This document shows, one piece after another, positions 1-14,229 of a stretch of DNA of 64,000 bases. The position numbers were made by a program, and so were the translations under genes. Source of the DNA: Marinomonas sp. IMCC 4694 (GTDB lineage: Bacteria; Pseudomonadota; Gammaproteobacteria; Pseudomonadales; Marinomonadaceae); assembly GCF_008122525.1 (NCBI RefSeq), contig NZ_VSRV01000001.1:992001-1056000 (forward strand), read 5' to 3'. Position 1 is the stretch's first letter; each line of letters starts with the position of its first letter. Below the pieces are notes generated by a model. It was not told where the DNA came from and searched no databases. It saw only the letters and a list, made by a program, of their open reading frames with translations.

Positions 1-2
1 GG

Positions 3-1106
3 CCAATGATTTTAGGTCACTCTCATCCTGATGTTTTAGATGCTGTTCGAGCTCAATTGGATTTCGGGTTAAGTTTTGGTGCACCAACAGAAGTAGAAAT
101 TACGATGGCGGAAAAAGTCTGTGAACTTGTTCCTTCGATGGACATGGTGCGCATGGTGAATTCAGGCACAGAAGCGACCATGAGTGCAATTCGTCTAGCT
201 CGTGGTTATACCGGTCGAGATAAAATAGTTAAGTTTGAAGGTTGTTACCATGGACACTCAGACTCATTGTTAGTGAAAGCCGGTTCTGGTGCTTTAACGT
301 TGGGCGTGCCCAATTCACCGGGCGTACCAGCGGATTTAGCGAAGCATACTATTACTTTGCAGTTTAATGATAGTGAAGAGGTAACGCGTTGTTTTGCTGA
401 GATAGGCGAACAGATCGCGTGTATTATTGTGGAGCCTGTCGCTGGCAATATGAATTGCATTTTACCTGTTGAGGGTTTTTTAGAAACACTGCGTAAAGTG
501 TGTGATGAGTCAGGAGCCGTTCTAATTTTTGACGAAGTAATGACGGGATTTCGCGTGGCTTTAGGTGGTGCGCAAGAGCATTTCGGTATAGTTCCTGATT
601 TAACAACGCTGGGTAAAGTGATTGGTGCTGGTATGCCTGTGGGGGCATTTGGGGGCAAGCGCGAAATTATGGAGTGCATCGCACCGCTTGGTCCGGTTTA
701 TCAAGCAGGCACATTGTCCGGTAATCCTGTGGCTATGGTGGCAGGTTTGGCTGTACTGAATAAAATCAGTGAGGAGGGCTTTCATCGCACGTTAGCCGCA
801 AAAGCCAATCGTCTTGTAACTGGATTGAAAAAAGCCGCGGATGAGGCTGGTGTGCCGTTATGTGTTGTTAACGTTGGTGGGATGTTTGGCTTCTTTTTCT
901 CAGAAGCGAAAGTGGTCAGTAGTTTTGCAGAAGTTCAGCGCTGTGATTTAGCTACTTTTAGAGCGTTTTTTCATCATATGCTGGAAGAAGGTATTTACCT
1001 AGCACCTGCGGCATTCGAGGCAGGCTTTATTTCTCAAGCGCATACCGATGAGGACATTGATTATACTATCGAAGCGGCTAAGCATGCGTTTGCTAAGCTT
1101 GTTTAA
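3..1106 (+). CDS. hemL: Glutamate-1-semialdehyde 2,1-aminomutase, 5'-truncated by window edge
   Basis: This PLP enzyme converts glutamate-1-semialdehyde to 5-aminolevulinate, the tetrapyrrole precursor of heme and cobalamin, in the cytoplasm. The frame is open to the window edge. Counting from the first Met at base 6, the PLP-binding lysine in [10 protein letters not shown] is residue 204. The E. coli equivalent is Lys265, so about 61 N-terminal residues lie outside the window. The motifs [25 protein letters not shown] and [10 protein letters not shown] are all class III aminotransferase/GSAM signatures. The C-terminus looks complete. It ends 27 bp before pssA on the same strand. Confidence 0.96.
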   Translation, partial: PMILGHSHPDVLDAVRAQLDFGLSFGAPTEVEITMAEKVCELVPSMDMVRMVNSGTEATMSAIRLARGYTGRDKIVKFEGCYHGHSDSLLVKAGSGALTLGVPNSPGVPADLAKHTITLQFNDSEEVTRCFAEIGEQIACIIVEPVAGNMNCILPVEGFLETLRKVCDESGAVLIFDEVMTGFRVALGGAQEHFGIVPDLTTLGKVIGAGMPVGAFGGKREIMECIAPLGPVYQAGTLSGNPVAMVAGLAVLNKISEEGFHRTLAAKANRLVTGLKKAADEAGVPLCVVNVGGMFGFFFSEAKVVSSFAEVQRCDLATFRAFFHHMLEEGIYLAPAAFEAGFISQAHTDEDIDYTIEAAKHAFAKLV

Positions 1107-1133
1107 CATATTTCAATTTAAAAGGTCGTTAGT

Positions 1134-1904
1134 ATGTCTATAGAAGAGATGGAAAAGTCATCAGCGGATGAGGTAGAAGACATTGACGTTGGAGATGGGA
1201 GAAGGCAGCCGCACAAGGGAGTGTACTTGCTTCCCAATTTATTCACTACGGCGGCACTTTTTTCCGGCTTCTATTCTATTATTGCGGCTATGAATGGAAA
1301 TTTCATTTATGCCGCGGTAGCCGTTTTTATTGCGATGGTTTTAGATGGTTTGGACGGGCGAGTGGCTAGGCTTACTCATACACAAAGTGCGTTTGGTGCA
1401 GAATACGACTCTCTTGCTGATATGGTGTCTTTTGGCATTTCCCCCGCACTTATTGTTTTTACTTGGTCTTTGGCGCCTTTGGGTAAAGTGGGCTGGATAG
1501 CCGCTTTTATCTATGCGGTAGGTGCTGCACTGCGCCTAGCTCGGTTTAACACAATGCTTGGTGTTGAAGAAAAACGCTACTTTACAGGGCTCCCTAGTCC
1601 AGCTGCAGCTGGAATTGTTGCCGGAATTATTTGGGCAGCGAATGATAAAGGGGTTTCGGGCGAGAGTTTGGCGACGTTTATGGCGTTGATAGTCCCTATG
1701 ACCGGTCTTTTAATGGTGAGTAACGTAAAATATCGAAGTTTCAAAGATCTAAATCTAAAAGGCCGTGTTCCGTTTGTCGTATTGTTAATCGCTGTTCTTG
1801 TATTGGTATTTATTGCCCTGGAGCCAGCTCTAGTAATGATGGCTGTTTTTTGTCTGTACGGTTTATGGGGGCCTCTTGGAGTAGTGTTTAAGCGATTTCG
1901 TTAG
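1134..1904 (+). CDS. pssA: CDP-diacylglycerol--serine O-phosphatidyltransferase
   Basis: This integral membrane enzyme makes phosphatidylserine, the precursor of phosphatidylethanolamine, from CDP-diacylglycerol and serine. The CDP-alcohol phosphatidyltransferase motif D-G-x2-A-R-x8-G-x3-D-x3-D is complete at residues 74-96 (D74, G75, A78, R79, G88, D92, D96). A charged N-terminal stretch of about 30 residues precedes several hydrophobic segments, with a strongly hydrophobic C-terminus. At 256 residues it is the bacterial membrane-type PssA and not the soluble E. coli type. A purine-rich AAAGG lies about 10 bp before the ATG. Confidence 0.93.
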   Translation: MSIEEMEKSSADEVEDIDVGDGRRQPHKGVYLLPNLFTTAALFSGFYSIIAAMNGNFIYAAVAVFIAMVLDGLDGRVARLTHTQSAFGAEYDSLADMVSFGISPALIVFTWSLAPLGKVGWIAAFIYAVGAALRLARFNTMLGVEEKRYFTGLPSPAAAGIVAGIIWAANDKGVSGESLATFMALIVPMTGLLMVSNVKYRSFKDLNLKGRVPFVVLLIAVLVLVFIALEPALVMMAVFCLYGLWGPLGVVFKRFR

Positions 1905-1983
1905 GATCTGGTAGAAAAGTACGGTGCTATTATTGATGATTTCAATTTAATCATAATTAATCGCACTTTTCTTCAAAAAAGGG

Positions 1984-2011
1984 TTGCACTAAATCTGTAG
2001 ATCCTTAATAT
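1984..2011 (+). promoter_or_regulatory. Probable rRNA operon P1 promoter
   Basis: TTGCAC (1984-1989) and TAATAT (2006-2011) are separated by 16 bp, with an AT-rich upstream stretch that could be an UP element. The GC-containing stretch TACGTCCTCG after the -10 box resembles the discriminator of stringently controlled rRNA promoters. Position about 310 bp before 16S fits a P1 promoter. The call rests on motif match and position. Confidence 0.65.
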
Positions 2012-2102
2012 ACGTCCTCGCTGACACGGACAGGGCTTCAGAGCAACGAAGACCATGTTCAACATACTAGATTAAGTTCTGGTTTCGTTATCAAGTCAGC
2101 AC

Positions 2103-2111
2103 GCTCTTTAA
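2103..2111 (+). promoter_or_regulatory. boxA antitermination site in 16S leader
   Basis: GCTCTTTAA is the boxA core bound by NusB/S10 in rRNA antitermination. It is followed by AGATAATCAGATAATTTGTG, which resembles the E. coli leader after boxA. A matching boxA (TGCTCTTTAACA, 4052-4063) precedes 23S. Confidence 0.7.
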
Positions 2112-2320
2112 AATAGATAATCAGATAATTTGTGTGGGCGCTCGCTGGAGGCTTCAGAAGATTGACATGGTTGCTTAGTTTGCTAAGTGGTTGTGAGCGA
2201 TCAAAAAAATTGAAGTCTTACGAGAGTCTACAAGCAATCGCTTTATGTTGGTTTGTCATCTTAGGATGATGGACTGATTAAGTTAAATTGTTAGTGTAAA
2301 GATTTGAGTGAGCAAACTTT

Positions 2321-3862
<1,542 letters not shown>

Positions 3863-4236
3863 AACGATAGAAACCTCTGGTGAGCGTTCACACAAATTAT
3901 CTGATGATACTCTTGATGAATGGTCTTATTCATCAGCCTGTATGATATCTATTTAAAGATTAGGATAGAGTCCTAAGCAAGACACTACGTCATCTTACGC
4001 CTTCGGTGTTGGGTGATTTTTAGTCTCTGACTTAGTGCTTTGCACTAAACTTGCTCTTTAACAATTCGAATTTTGAAATAACGATAAATCAAGCGTTAAA
4101 CCGGTGGAAGCTCACTTTAACCTAGTGACTTCTATTATCGTAAATCCAGAGGGGTACAAAAGCCCTTTGGTATGTGATTCTAAAATACATAAGAACAAAC
4201 CTTGTTTGATTTTATGAAAACTATTTTGGGTTATAT
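3863..4236 (+). other. 16S-23S internal transcribed spacer without tRNA genes
   Basis: This spacer is 374 bp. I looked for tRNA-Ile(GAU), tRNA-Ala(UGC) and tRNA-Glu landmarks (acceptor ends, GGTTCGAATCC-type T arms, anticodon loops) and found none. It contains a boxA at 4052-4063 and sequences flanking both rRNAs that can pair as RNase III processing stems. Many gammaproteobacterial rRNA operons carry one or two tRNAs here, so this is a tRNA-less type. Confidence 0.8.
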
Positions 4237-7147
<2,911 letters not shown>

Positions 7148-7328
7148 ATAACACCAAAGTGGTTTTTAGATGAGAAGAGAGAAAAAACTCAAATCATCAG
7201 AATGAGACACATAGAATTACGATAGAGCATCAACCATGATGAACATCGGTTTAACCTTGATTACGTTATTTCAAAACAAGAATTGTTGAAGATCAAGCAT
7301 CCTATTCGCGTGAAAACGCAAACAGAAT

Positions 7329-7446
7329 TGCTTGACGATCATAGAGGCGTTGAACCACCTGATCCCATCCCGAACTCAGAAGTGAAAAGCGCCATCGCCG
7401 ATGGTAGTGTGGGAGATCCCATGTGAGAGTAGGTCGTCGTCAAGCT
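7329..7446 (+). rRNA. rrf: 5S ribosomal RNA
   Basis: This RNA of about 118 nt has pairing ends (TGCTTGACGA with TCGTCAAGC). It contains the conserved CCCGAACTCAGAAGTGAAA and the loop E region GATGGTAGTGTGGG. It lies 181 bp after 23S, with no tRNA between, and is followed at once by an intrinsic terminator. Confidence 0.96.
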
Positions 7447-7460
7447 TTAAACACTAAGAA

Positions 7461-7494
7461 GCCCCATACAGCCAATGCTGTGTGGGGTTTTTTT
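7461..7494 (+). terminator. Intrinsic terminator of the rRNA operon
   Basis: An 11-bp GC-rich stem (CCCCATACAGC with GCTGTGTGGGG, one G-T pair) closes a CAAT loop and is followed by seven T residues. It starts 15 bp after 5S. Confidence 0.93.
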
Positions 7495-7506
7495 ATGCAG
7501 ATAAGC

Positions 7507-7579
7507 ATGTGAGAGACAGATCATCCCAAGCTTTAAACACAAAGAAGCCCCATACAGCCAGCGCTGTGTGGGTTTTTTT
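7507..7579 (+). repeat. Diverged duplicate of the 5S 3' end plus terminator
   Basis: This segment repeats bases 7421-7494. It holds a degraded 5S tail (ATGTGAGAG then CAAGCTTTAAACAC) followed by a second terminator hairpin (GCCCCATACAGC, loop CA, GCGCTGTGTGGG, T7 at 7547-7579). It reads as the leftover of a second 5S gene lost by deletion, or as a local tandem duplication. The hairpin should still work as a backup terminator. Confidence 0.8.
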
Positions 7580-7892
7580 ATGCCTGCGATTTAGTCATGA
7601 CGGCTTGATGCTGACCACTCAAAACTCAAAACTCAAAACTCAGAATACAAAGGGTAATGCATGTGCACAGCGTCTTGCTCTGCGCCTGTCTCATGCCTTG
7701 AAGCCGACGCTGTCGCAGGCAGAGCAGGCTGTCTGAATCCAGATAGACTTGAAATAGGTCATGTAAAGATGGCAAAAGAAGAGCAGCTAAAGGCGGCTTA
7801 ATCAAACAAAACTAAGGCAAAAAATAGAATGACAGCCAACTATGGTAAGAATAAAGCGTTATGACGTCTGGTGAGCGAGTTGGGAAGGCTAA
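7580..7892. other. Gene-free stretch after rRNA operon
   Basis: No convincing gene is seen. A short tandem run CAAAACT(CAAAACT)2 occurs near 7620-7640, and a palindromic TGC-rich patch occurs around 7660-7730. The rest looks like non-coding spacer. Confidence 0.5.
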
Positions 7893-7993
7893 ATAAAAAT
7901 TTTTCCGCTGCGTCCATGCAGCAACGGGGTCATCCTGAGAAGCGACAGAGCCTCCGTCCTGAAGGCTAAAGCAAATCCGTTTGCTCTCTGTCT
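7893..7993 (-). ncRNA. Putative structured small RNA with GGA loops, chromosomal copy
   Basis: On the minus strand a -35-like TTGTAA (8023-8028) and a -10-like TAAATT (8000-8005) are 17 bp apart. The transcript would begin with GACAGAG, pairing with CTCTGTC to enclose two hairpins. The first is AGCAAA/TTTGCT with loop CGGA and the second is CCTTC-type with AGGACGGA. A third hairpin, GCTGC/GCAGC with loop ATGGAC, is followed by an A/T-rich stretch ending in T5. Every apical loop holds GGA, the core recognised by CsrA/RsmA. The element recurs inside both IS66 copies with paired base changes (AGCAAA/TTTGCT here, GGGCGAA/TTTGCCC there). The structure is seen in the sequence; transcription and CsrA binding are inference. 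It could instead be a REP-type repeat. Confidence 0.5.
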
Positions 7994-8125
7994 GTGTGTA
8001 ATTTAGGTCAAAAAAAGATCAGTTACAAGTTTAAATTGTAAAATTATTGTTTCGGCGGTGTTACAGGGTAGGATTTTTTCATTTTATTGCTCAATGTAGG
8101 GAGTTTTTAGTGTGATTTTTCTACA

Positions 8126-9070
8126 TCATCCTTTGGGTAAAAGTATCGCTTTTTTAGTCAGCCAGTGCTCTAGATTTTTAATAGCATCTTCATTTTTACG
8201 GCCTTCTTTGTAGGCGAGGTAGAATTTTTCTTTTGTTTTGTAGGCACGACAAGGCAGCTTAATAAGCGGCGTTTCGTTGTTCTTTTCGTTCATCATATAG
8301 TCGTTGACTAATGCGATCCCAAGAGAGTGTTTTGCGGCTTCATAAGCGAGCATAAGGTGACTGAAACGGTGAAATTGAATGTGCTCTGGCAAAGGCAGGT
8401 TCATGTTGTCAAACCAGCGTTTCCAATCTTCAATATGGCGATCATAAATACTATACGAAGTGATCAAAGGAAACTGAGCCAGTAAATCCGGTGATGCTCT
8501 TAATATCTCCGATAATTCATAGTCTGTGGTGACACCTAGTTTATTTTTAATAGTCTCGTAAAACGACACACTGCATACAGCGAACAACTCTTCAGCGTAA
8601 AAAGGTTTGAATTGAAAACCGCGCTTTTCCTTGTCGACAGTAATAAAAAAATCCGCGGTACGATCTGATAATTCTGGCGTGCTGTGACTCATTTCAATGC
8701 ACAGCTCCAAGTGTGGATACAAATGCTTTAAGTCAGGCAATCTTGGAATTAACCAATACACGGCAAAAGAGCTGTACACCGCCAAGCGTATTTGAGTTTT
8801 TTGCTGACCTTTCATTCTGTTCGTAGCGTCTTCAATTTGTGACAAGGAATGGCTAATGGAGTCCAAATAATATTTCCCTTCCTTGGTTAGTTCCAAACGC
8901 CGCCCTTGGCGATGAAACAAGCTTTCACCAAGATGATTTTCTAACAGGCGTATCTGGTGCGAAATTGCGCTTTGAGTCACGTTCAGCTCAAGGGCTGCGA
9001 GGGAAAAACTGTTTAAGCGAGCAACGGCTTCAAAGATGGGTAACGTTTTCAGAGGAGGGAGCATTTTCAT
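8126..9070 (-). CDS. LysR-family transcriptional regulator (GcvA-like)
   Basis: This is a DNA-binding regulator of about 315 residues. The winged helix-turn-helix lies near the N-terminus (LPIFEAVARLNSFSLAALEL, VTQSAISHQI) and is followed by a periplasmic-binding-protein-like effector domain. I start at MKMLPPL because the open frame upstream of it is hydrophobic and unlike the family. A start two codons later is equally possible. It is divergent from an EamA transporter gene 100 bp away, which is its likely target. The effector is unknown. Confidence 0.85.
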   Translation of the reverse strand: MKMLPPLKTLPIFEAVARLNSFSLAALELNVTQSAISHQIRLLENHLGESLFHRQGRRLELTKEGKYYLDSISHSLSQIEDATNRMKGQQKTQIRLAVYSSFAVYWLIPRLPDLKHLYPHLELCIEMSHSTPELSDRTADFFITVDKEKRGFQFKPFYAEELFAVCSVSFYETIKNKLGVTTDYELSEILRASPDLLAQFPLITSYSIYDRHIEDWKRWFDNMNLPLPEHIQFHRFSHLMLAYEAAKHSLGIALVNDYMMNEKNNETPLIKLPCRAYKTKEKFYLAYKEGRKNEDAIKNLEHWLTKKAILLPKG

Positions 9071-9170
9071 TATCCAAATAACTAATACTAAATCTAAATA
9101 TATCATTTTATCTAATAAAAAGAAGGGGCTAGACTGCACGCAAAATTAAGTAATAGGCAGGAGAAATGTG

Positions 9171-10079
9171 ATGTCAGGTCGTACCGTTAGCAGCGCTATT
9201 GTAGTGTTGGTCTTGGGCAGCTTTTTTGCCACCTTGTGTGATGTGTTTATTAAAATGGCTGGTCCCGACGTTGCCGTATTTCAGTTGACGTTTTTTCGCG
9301 CCGTTTTTATGTGCATGATCTTGCTTCCAATTGCTTTGTTTAAGTATCAACGAATGGAAAAATCAACGGCGCTGATGGGCGTTAAACTGCATTTCTTGCG
9401 TGGTAATTTATGGGTACTAGCTGGTGTGCTTTTGACGATTTCGTTGGCTGCTTTGCCGCTCGCTACCGCCAATGCAGTATTTTACACAGCGCCTATTTTC
9501 ATCATGTTGCTGGGAGCTTTTTTCTACAAAGAACGCTTGAGCATTCATGTGATCGCAGCGGCGTTACTCGGCTTCATTGGTATTCTGATTATTTTACGGC
9601 CCACTGAGATCACCTTTGGCATGATCAGCGCGATTTTGTTTGCCGTGGTGTTGGCGGCAAACAGTTTGTTGATTAAAAAAATACCCCAAGAGCAGAGCAT
9701 GATGTATGGCTTGTGCATCACCCAATTGTTTGCATTGCCATCGGCCGGTGCGTTGGCGTGGTGGGAAGGGGCCGTATTTACCCCAGATATTCTTATTTTT
9801 GCTGCGCTGTCATCGGTGTGTTCAATCTCGTACAGCCTAGCTTGCTTGGTCGGTTACCGTTACGTGGCATCGAGTCAGGTCACCAGTGCGGAGTATTCGG
9901 GTTTGATTTTTGCCTTTTTATTGGGTTGGTGGTGGTTCGGTGAAACTCCAGATTGGGCGGTATTTGTGGGGTCTTTGTTTGTGATCTTGCCGTTGTTGTA
10001 TTTGAGCCACCAAGACATTAGACGTTTGCGTAAAGGTCAGTCATTGACCAATACGCGAGCCAATCTAGGTGCAGGTTAA
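9171..10079 (+). CDS. EamA/DMT-family inner-membrane transporter
   Basis: This drug/metabolite-transporter-type permease has about ten hydrophobic segments arranged as two EamA repeats. Typical marks are the FxRxxF-like TFFRAVFM near residue 45, ANAVFYTAPIF in the first repeat and EYSGLIFAFLLGWWWFGE in the second. The ATG at 9171 has AGGAGA at good spacing, and a GTG one codon earlier is less likely. The divergent LysR gene probably regulates it. The substrate cannot be told. The 3' end overlaps the convergent tetR-type gene by 4 bp. Confidence 0.85.
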   Translation: MSGRTVSSAIVVLVLGSFFATLCDVFIKMAGPDVAVFQLTFFRAVFMCMILLPIALFKYQRMEKSTALMGVKLHFLRGNLWVLAGVLLTISLAALPLATANAVFYTAPIFIMLLGAFFYKERLSIHVIAAALLGFIGILIILRPTEITFGMISAILFAVVLAANSLLIKKIPQEQSMMYGLCITQLFALPSAGALAWWEGAVFTPDILIFAALSSVCSISYSLACLVGYRYVASSQVTSAEYSGLIFAFLLGWWWFGETPDWAVFVGSLFVILPLLYLSHQDIRRLRKGQSLTNTRANLGAG

Positions 10080-10687
10080 TCACCCACGCACAGGTTTTTG
10101 ATCATTTGCTCGCGCATTTGATGTAAATCTGACGGATCCAAGTAAATACCATCAATGAATAAGCGAGCCAAACCATGGAGGCTTGCCCAAGTCGTTTGAC
10201 CGATTCTTAGTGGCGTATTATCGCTGGGAAGTACGCCATCTTTTTGTAATTCTTCTACCCATTCTAGCCATGTTTTAAAGGTGTGTTTCGACGCTGATTT
10301 TAGGGATTCACTTGGCTCTCCCGCTTTCCACAAGGTTCTGCCGTACATTAAATCGTAGGTTTCACTGTGCTCTAAAGCGTATTCCAAATAACTCGACACA
10401 TACTCATTAAATGCGTTTCTTGCGGTTTGTGTACTCCATTGAGAATTTTTCAACAGCGACAATAGGCGTTGTTCTTGTTCATAAAAGCCTGCTTCGGCAA
10501 GGGCGCATAAAAGAGCGTTTTTGTCCTTAAAATGATGATAAGGCGCCGTTCTTGACACGCCCACAGTGTCGGCTAGCTTGCGCATGCTAAGGCTCTCAAC
10601 ACCCTGCTCTTTAATAATAAGCGCGGCCGCATTGAGTAAAGACGTGGTGAGATCACCATGATGATAGTGCTTTTTTAATGTTGTCAT
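10076..10687 (-). CDS. TetR-family transcriptional regulator
   Basis: A repressor of about 203 residues. The N-terminal TetR helix-turn-helix is clear (SLLNAAALIIKEQGVESLSM, then RKLADTVGVSRTAPYHHFKD). A variable ligand domain with a TetR_C-like WASLHGLARLFIDG segment follows. I choose the MTTLKKHYHHGDL start because the longer frame would run through the operator at 10711-10723. It is divergent from fadH, with two palindromic sites between, so it most likely represses itself and fadH. The ligand may be a fatty acyl-CoA, by analogy with FabR/FadR-type TetR proteins (inference). Confidence 0.85.
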   Translation of the reverse strand: MTTLKKHYHHGDLTTSLLNAAALIIKEQGVESLSMRKLADTVGVSRTAPYHHFKDKNALLCALAEAGFYEQEQRLLSLLKNSQWSTQTARNAFNEYVSSYLEYALEHSETYDLMYGRTLWKAGEPSESLKSASKHTFKTWLEWVEELQKDGVLPSDNTPLRIGQTTWASLHGLARLFIDGIYLDPSDLHQMREQMIKNLCVGD

Positions 10688-10710
10688 AAGCGAGATTAGA
10701 GCGGTTAATC

Positions 10711-10750
10711 TTGACAATGTCAAAATTGAAATCTATCTTGACACTGTCAA
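10711..10750. promoter_or_regulatory. Paired TetR-type operators between tetR gene and fadH
   Basis: Two perfect 13-bp palindromes, TTGACAATGTCAA (10711-10723) and TTGACACTGTCAA (10738-10750), lie with centres 27 bp apart. Each contains a consensus -35 hexamer TTGACA, so an occupied operator would block RNA polymerase in either direction. The position between the divergent regulator and fadH makes them its probable binding sites. Confidence 0.8.
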
Positions 10751-10781
10751 CATAAAGTTATTGACCGTCAGCATTGCCTAA

Positions 10782-12830
<2,049 letters not shown>

Positions 12831-12883
12831 TTTCTGTTTGATCGGTTTGTTAAAATTTACTTTGCCTTTACTATTGTGATGTC

Positions 12884-12913
12884 AAAGTCTCGCTGAAACT
12901 AGGGCGAGGCTTT
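12884..12913. terminator. Possible bidirectional terminator between convergent genes
   Basis: A hairpin AAAG-x-CTCGC / GCGAG-x-CTTT sits between the end of fadH and the convergent membrane protein gene, and covers the latter's stop codon. The U tract is poor on both strands, so the call is tentative. Confidence 0.4.
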
Positions 12914-13423
12914 GTCGTTAGGTTCGCCAGTTTTTAAAATAGTGAGAAGGTCTTCACGTTGCATACTGCCTTTTAGCGCCAAATCCAACTGATATTGATA
13001 CTCATTATTCCAATCAGTGGCTCTAGGTACGATGTCGGATAAATCCTCCATAGATGACTTCATTACCTTTAAGTAGGCTTGAATGTTACGTTCTTGATCT
13101 ATCAGAATGTTTTTTATTGCGGTGGCACTGCTGTGTCTAAGATAGAGTTTTAGGGTATTGTTCTGCTCTTCTATCGCGCTTATTTTATCGTTTTGTGCTA
13201 GCAACGAGGTTTCCATGGTGGCGGTTAACGTGGTTTGCTCTGTAAGTTTTTTGGCCAGATTGGAATTGTCGAGATCAGGTAAAAGAAAAAAGTAAGCAAT
13301 GCCAGAAGACGCTCCAACACTGATTAAAAAGCACACAAAAAAAGCGATCGGCAATTTTAGGCTGTTTTTCTTTTTGGGAATTTCTTCTTCAATTTTTTTT
13401 TCTGGCGCAGATTTTGTTGGCAT
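12899..13423 (-). CDS. Unknown single-pass membrane protein with coiled coil
   Basis: I do not recognise this 174-residue protein. It has a charged lysine/glutamate-rich N-terminus (about 22 residues) and one hydrophobic helix (about 24-48, LPIAFFVCFLISVGASSGIA). A region of about 55 residues with heptad-like spacing, probably a coiled coil (SNLAKKL to NNTLKLYL), precedes a polar C-terminus. The topology suggests a cytoplasmic N-terminus and periplasmic coiled coil. It is divergent from iscR across 244 bp that hold the IscR site. The start has no strong ribosome site in view. Confidence 0.7.
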   Translation of the reverse strand: MPTKSAPEKKIEEEIPKKKNSLKLPIAFFVCFLISVGASSGIAYFFLLPDLDNSNLAKKLTEQTTLTATMETSLLAQNDKISAIEEQNNTLKLYLRHSSATAIKNILIDQERNIQAYLKVMKSSMEDLSDIVPRATDWNNEYQYQLDLALKGSMQREDLLTILKTGEPNDKASP

Positions 13424-13576
13424 AGCAAACCCTTTTTAACTGGTGAGTGTTACTTGTTAGTAACCAATACAATGGATAACACGTCTTCTTCTTCGAGTTA
13501 CGCTTTAAACTCGTTCAATAGTTTAGTTTTTTTTCCAGTGCACGTAAAATGTGGTCTTGTAATGATAGGTAACAAA

Positions 13577-13635
13577 ATAACCTACTAAATTAGTGGGTTA
13601 AATACTTGATCAAAACAGTAGGTTTTGTGTACTAT
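13577..13635 (+). promoter_or_regulatory. IscR binding site and promoter of the iscR-suf operon
   Basis: ATAACCTACTAAATTAGTGG (from 13577) matches the type 1 IscR site, with the palindromic core ACT-A-AATT-AGT. It is followed by a -35-like TTGATC (13606-13611), an 18-bp spacer and TACTAT (13630-13635), 33 bp before the iscR ATG. Holo-IscR bound next to the -35 box should repress the operon, as in E. coli. The match is visible; the control is inference from the family. Confidence 0.75.
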
Positions 13636-13667
13636 TTGTTTTTCAGAATAACCTAACTGGATAGCTT

Positions 13668-14156
13668 ATGCGCCTAACAACAAAAGGTCGTTATGCGGTA
13701 ACCGCGATGCTTGATCTGGCGTTACACTCTGATCAAGGTCCGGTTTCTTTATCAGATATTTCGAATCGACAAGGGATATCATTATCCTACTTAGAGCAGT
13801 TGTTTTCTAAGTTACGTAAAAAGTCTTTAGTGAGCAGCGTTAGGGGGCCGGGAGGCGGCTATCGTCTCAGCCGTCGACATGATGATATTTTTGTTGCGCA
13901 AATCGTCGATGCGGTAAACGAGTCGGTAGATGCAACAGGGTGCAAAGGCCGAAGTGATTGCCAAAGCGGTCACACCTGTCTAACCCATCATTTATGGTGT
14001 GATTTAAGCGATCAAATACACGATTTTTTAAATCAAATCAGTCTAGAACAGCTTGTACGCCGTAATGATGTTCGTAAAGTCGCAGATAGACAAGAACTTG
14101 AAAGCCGGCAGCGTAGCCTTAAAAATGACAAAATTAGCGCGGCTATGGTTGATTAA
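13668..14156 (+). CDS. iscR: IscR, [2Fe-2S]-sensing Rrf2-family regulator
   Basis: Rrf2-type winged-helix regulator of iron-sulfur assembly. It starts [19 protein letters not shown] like E. coli IscR and has the recognition segment [13 protein letters not shown] and the wing [10 protein letters not shown]. All 2Fe-2S ligands are at the E. coli positions: Cys92, Cys98, Cys104 and His107. It can therefore sense cluster supply and repress its own operon. It leads the suf genes with 73 bp before sufB. Confidence 0.95.
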   Translation: MRLTTKGRYAVTAMLDLALHSDQGPVSLSDISNRQGISLSYLEQLFSKLRKKSLVSSVRGPGGGYRLSRRHDDIFVAQIVDAVNESVDATGCKGRSDCQSGHTCLTHHLWCDLSDQIHDFLNQISLEQLVRRNDVRKVADRQELESRQRSLKNDKISAAMVD

Positions 14157-14229
14157 TTAAAGAAAAAATTACGTGAGTTTGTTGTGCTGATTCGCAGTGC
14201 ATCGACTCCTATATTAAGTGGGTTTTTAT

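Noticed and set aside
7482..7736. An 84-codon frame starting in the rRNA terminator region
   Set aside because: It covers the two terminators and a CAAAACT tandem run, has a low-complexity product and no ribosome site; not a gene.
7893..8005. Reading the repeat as coding on the plus strand (a Ser-Ala-Ala-Ser-Met-Gln-type frame)
   Set aside because: The frame is interrupted, differs between copies at positions that keep pairing but not amino acids, and has no ribosome site.
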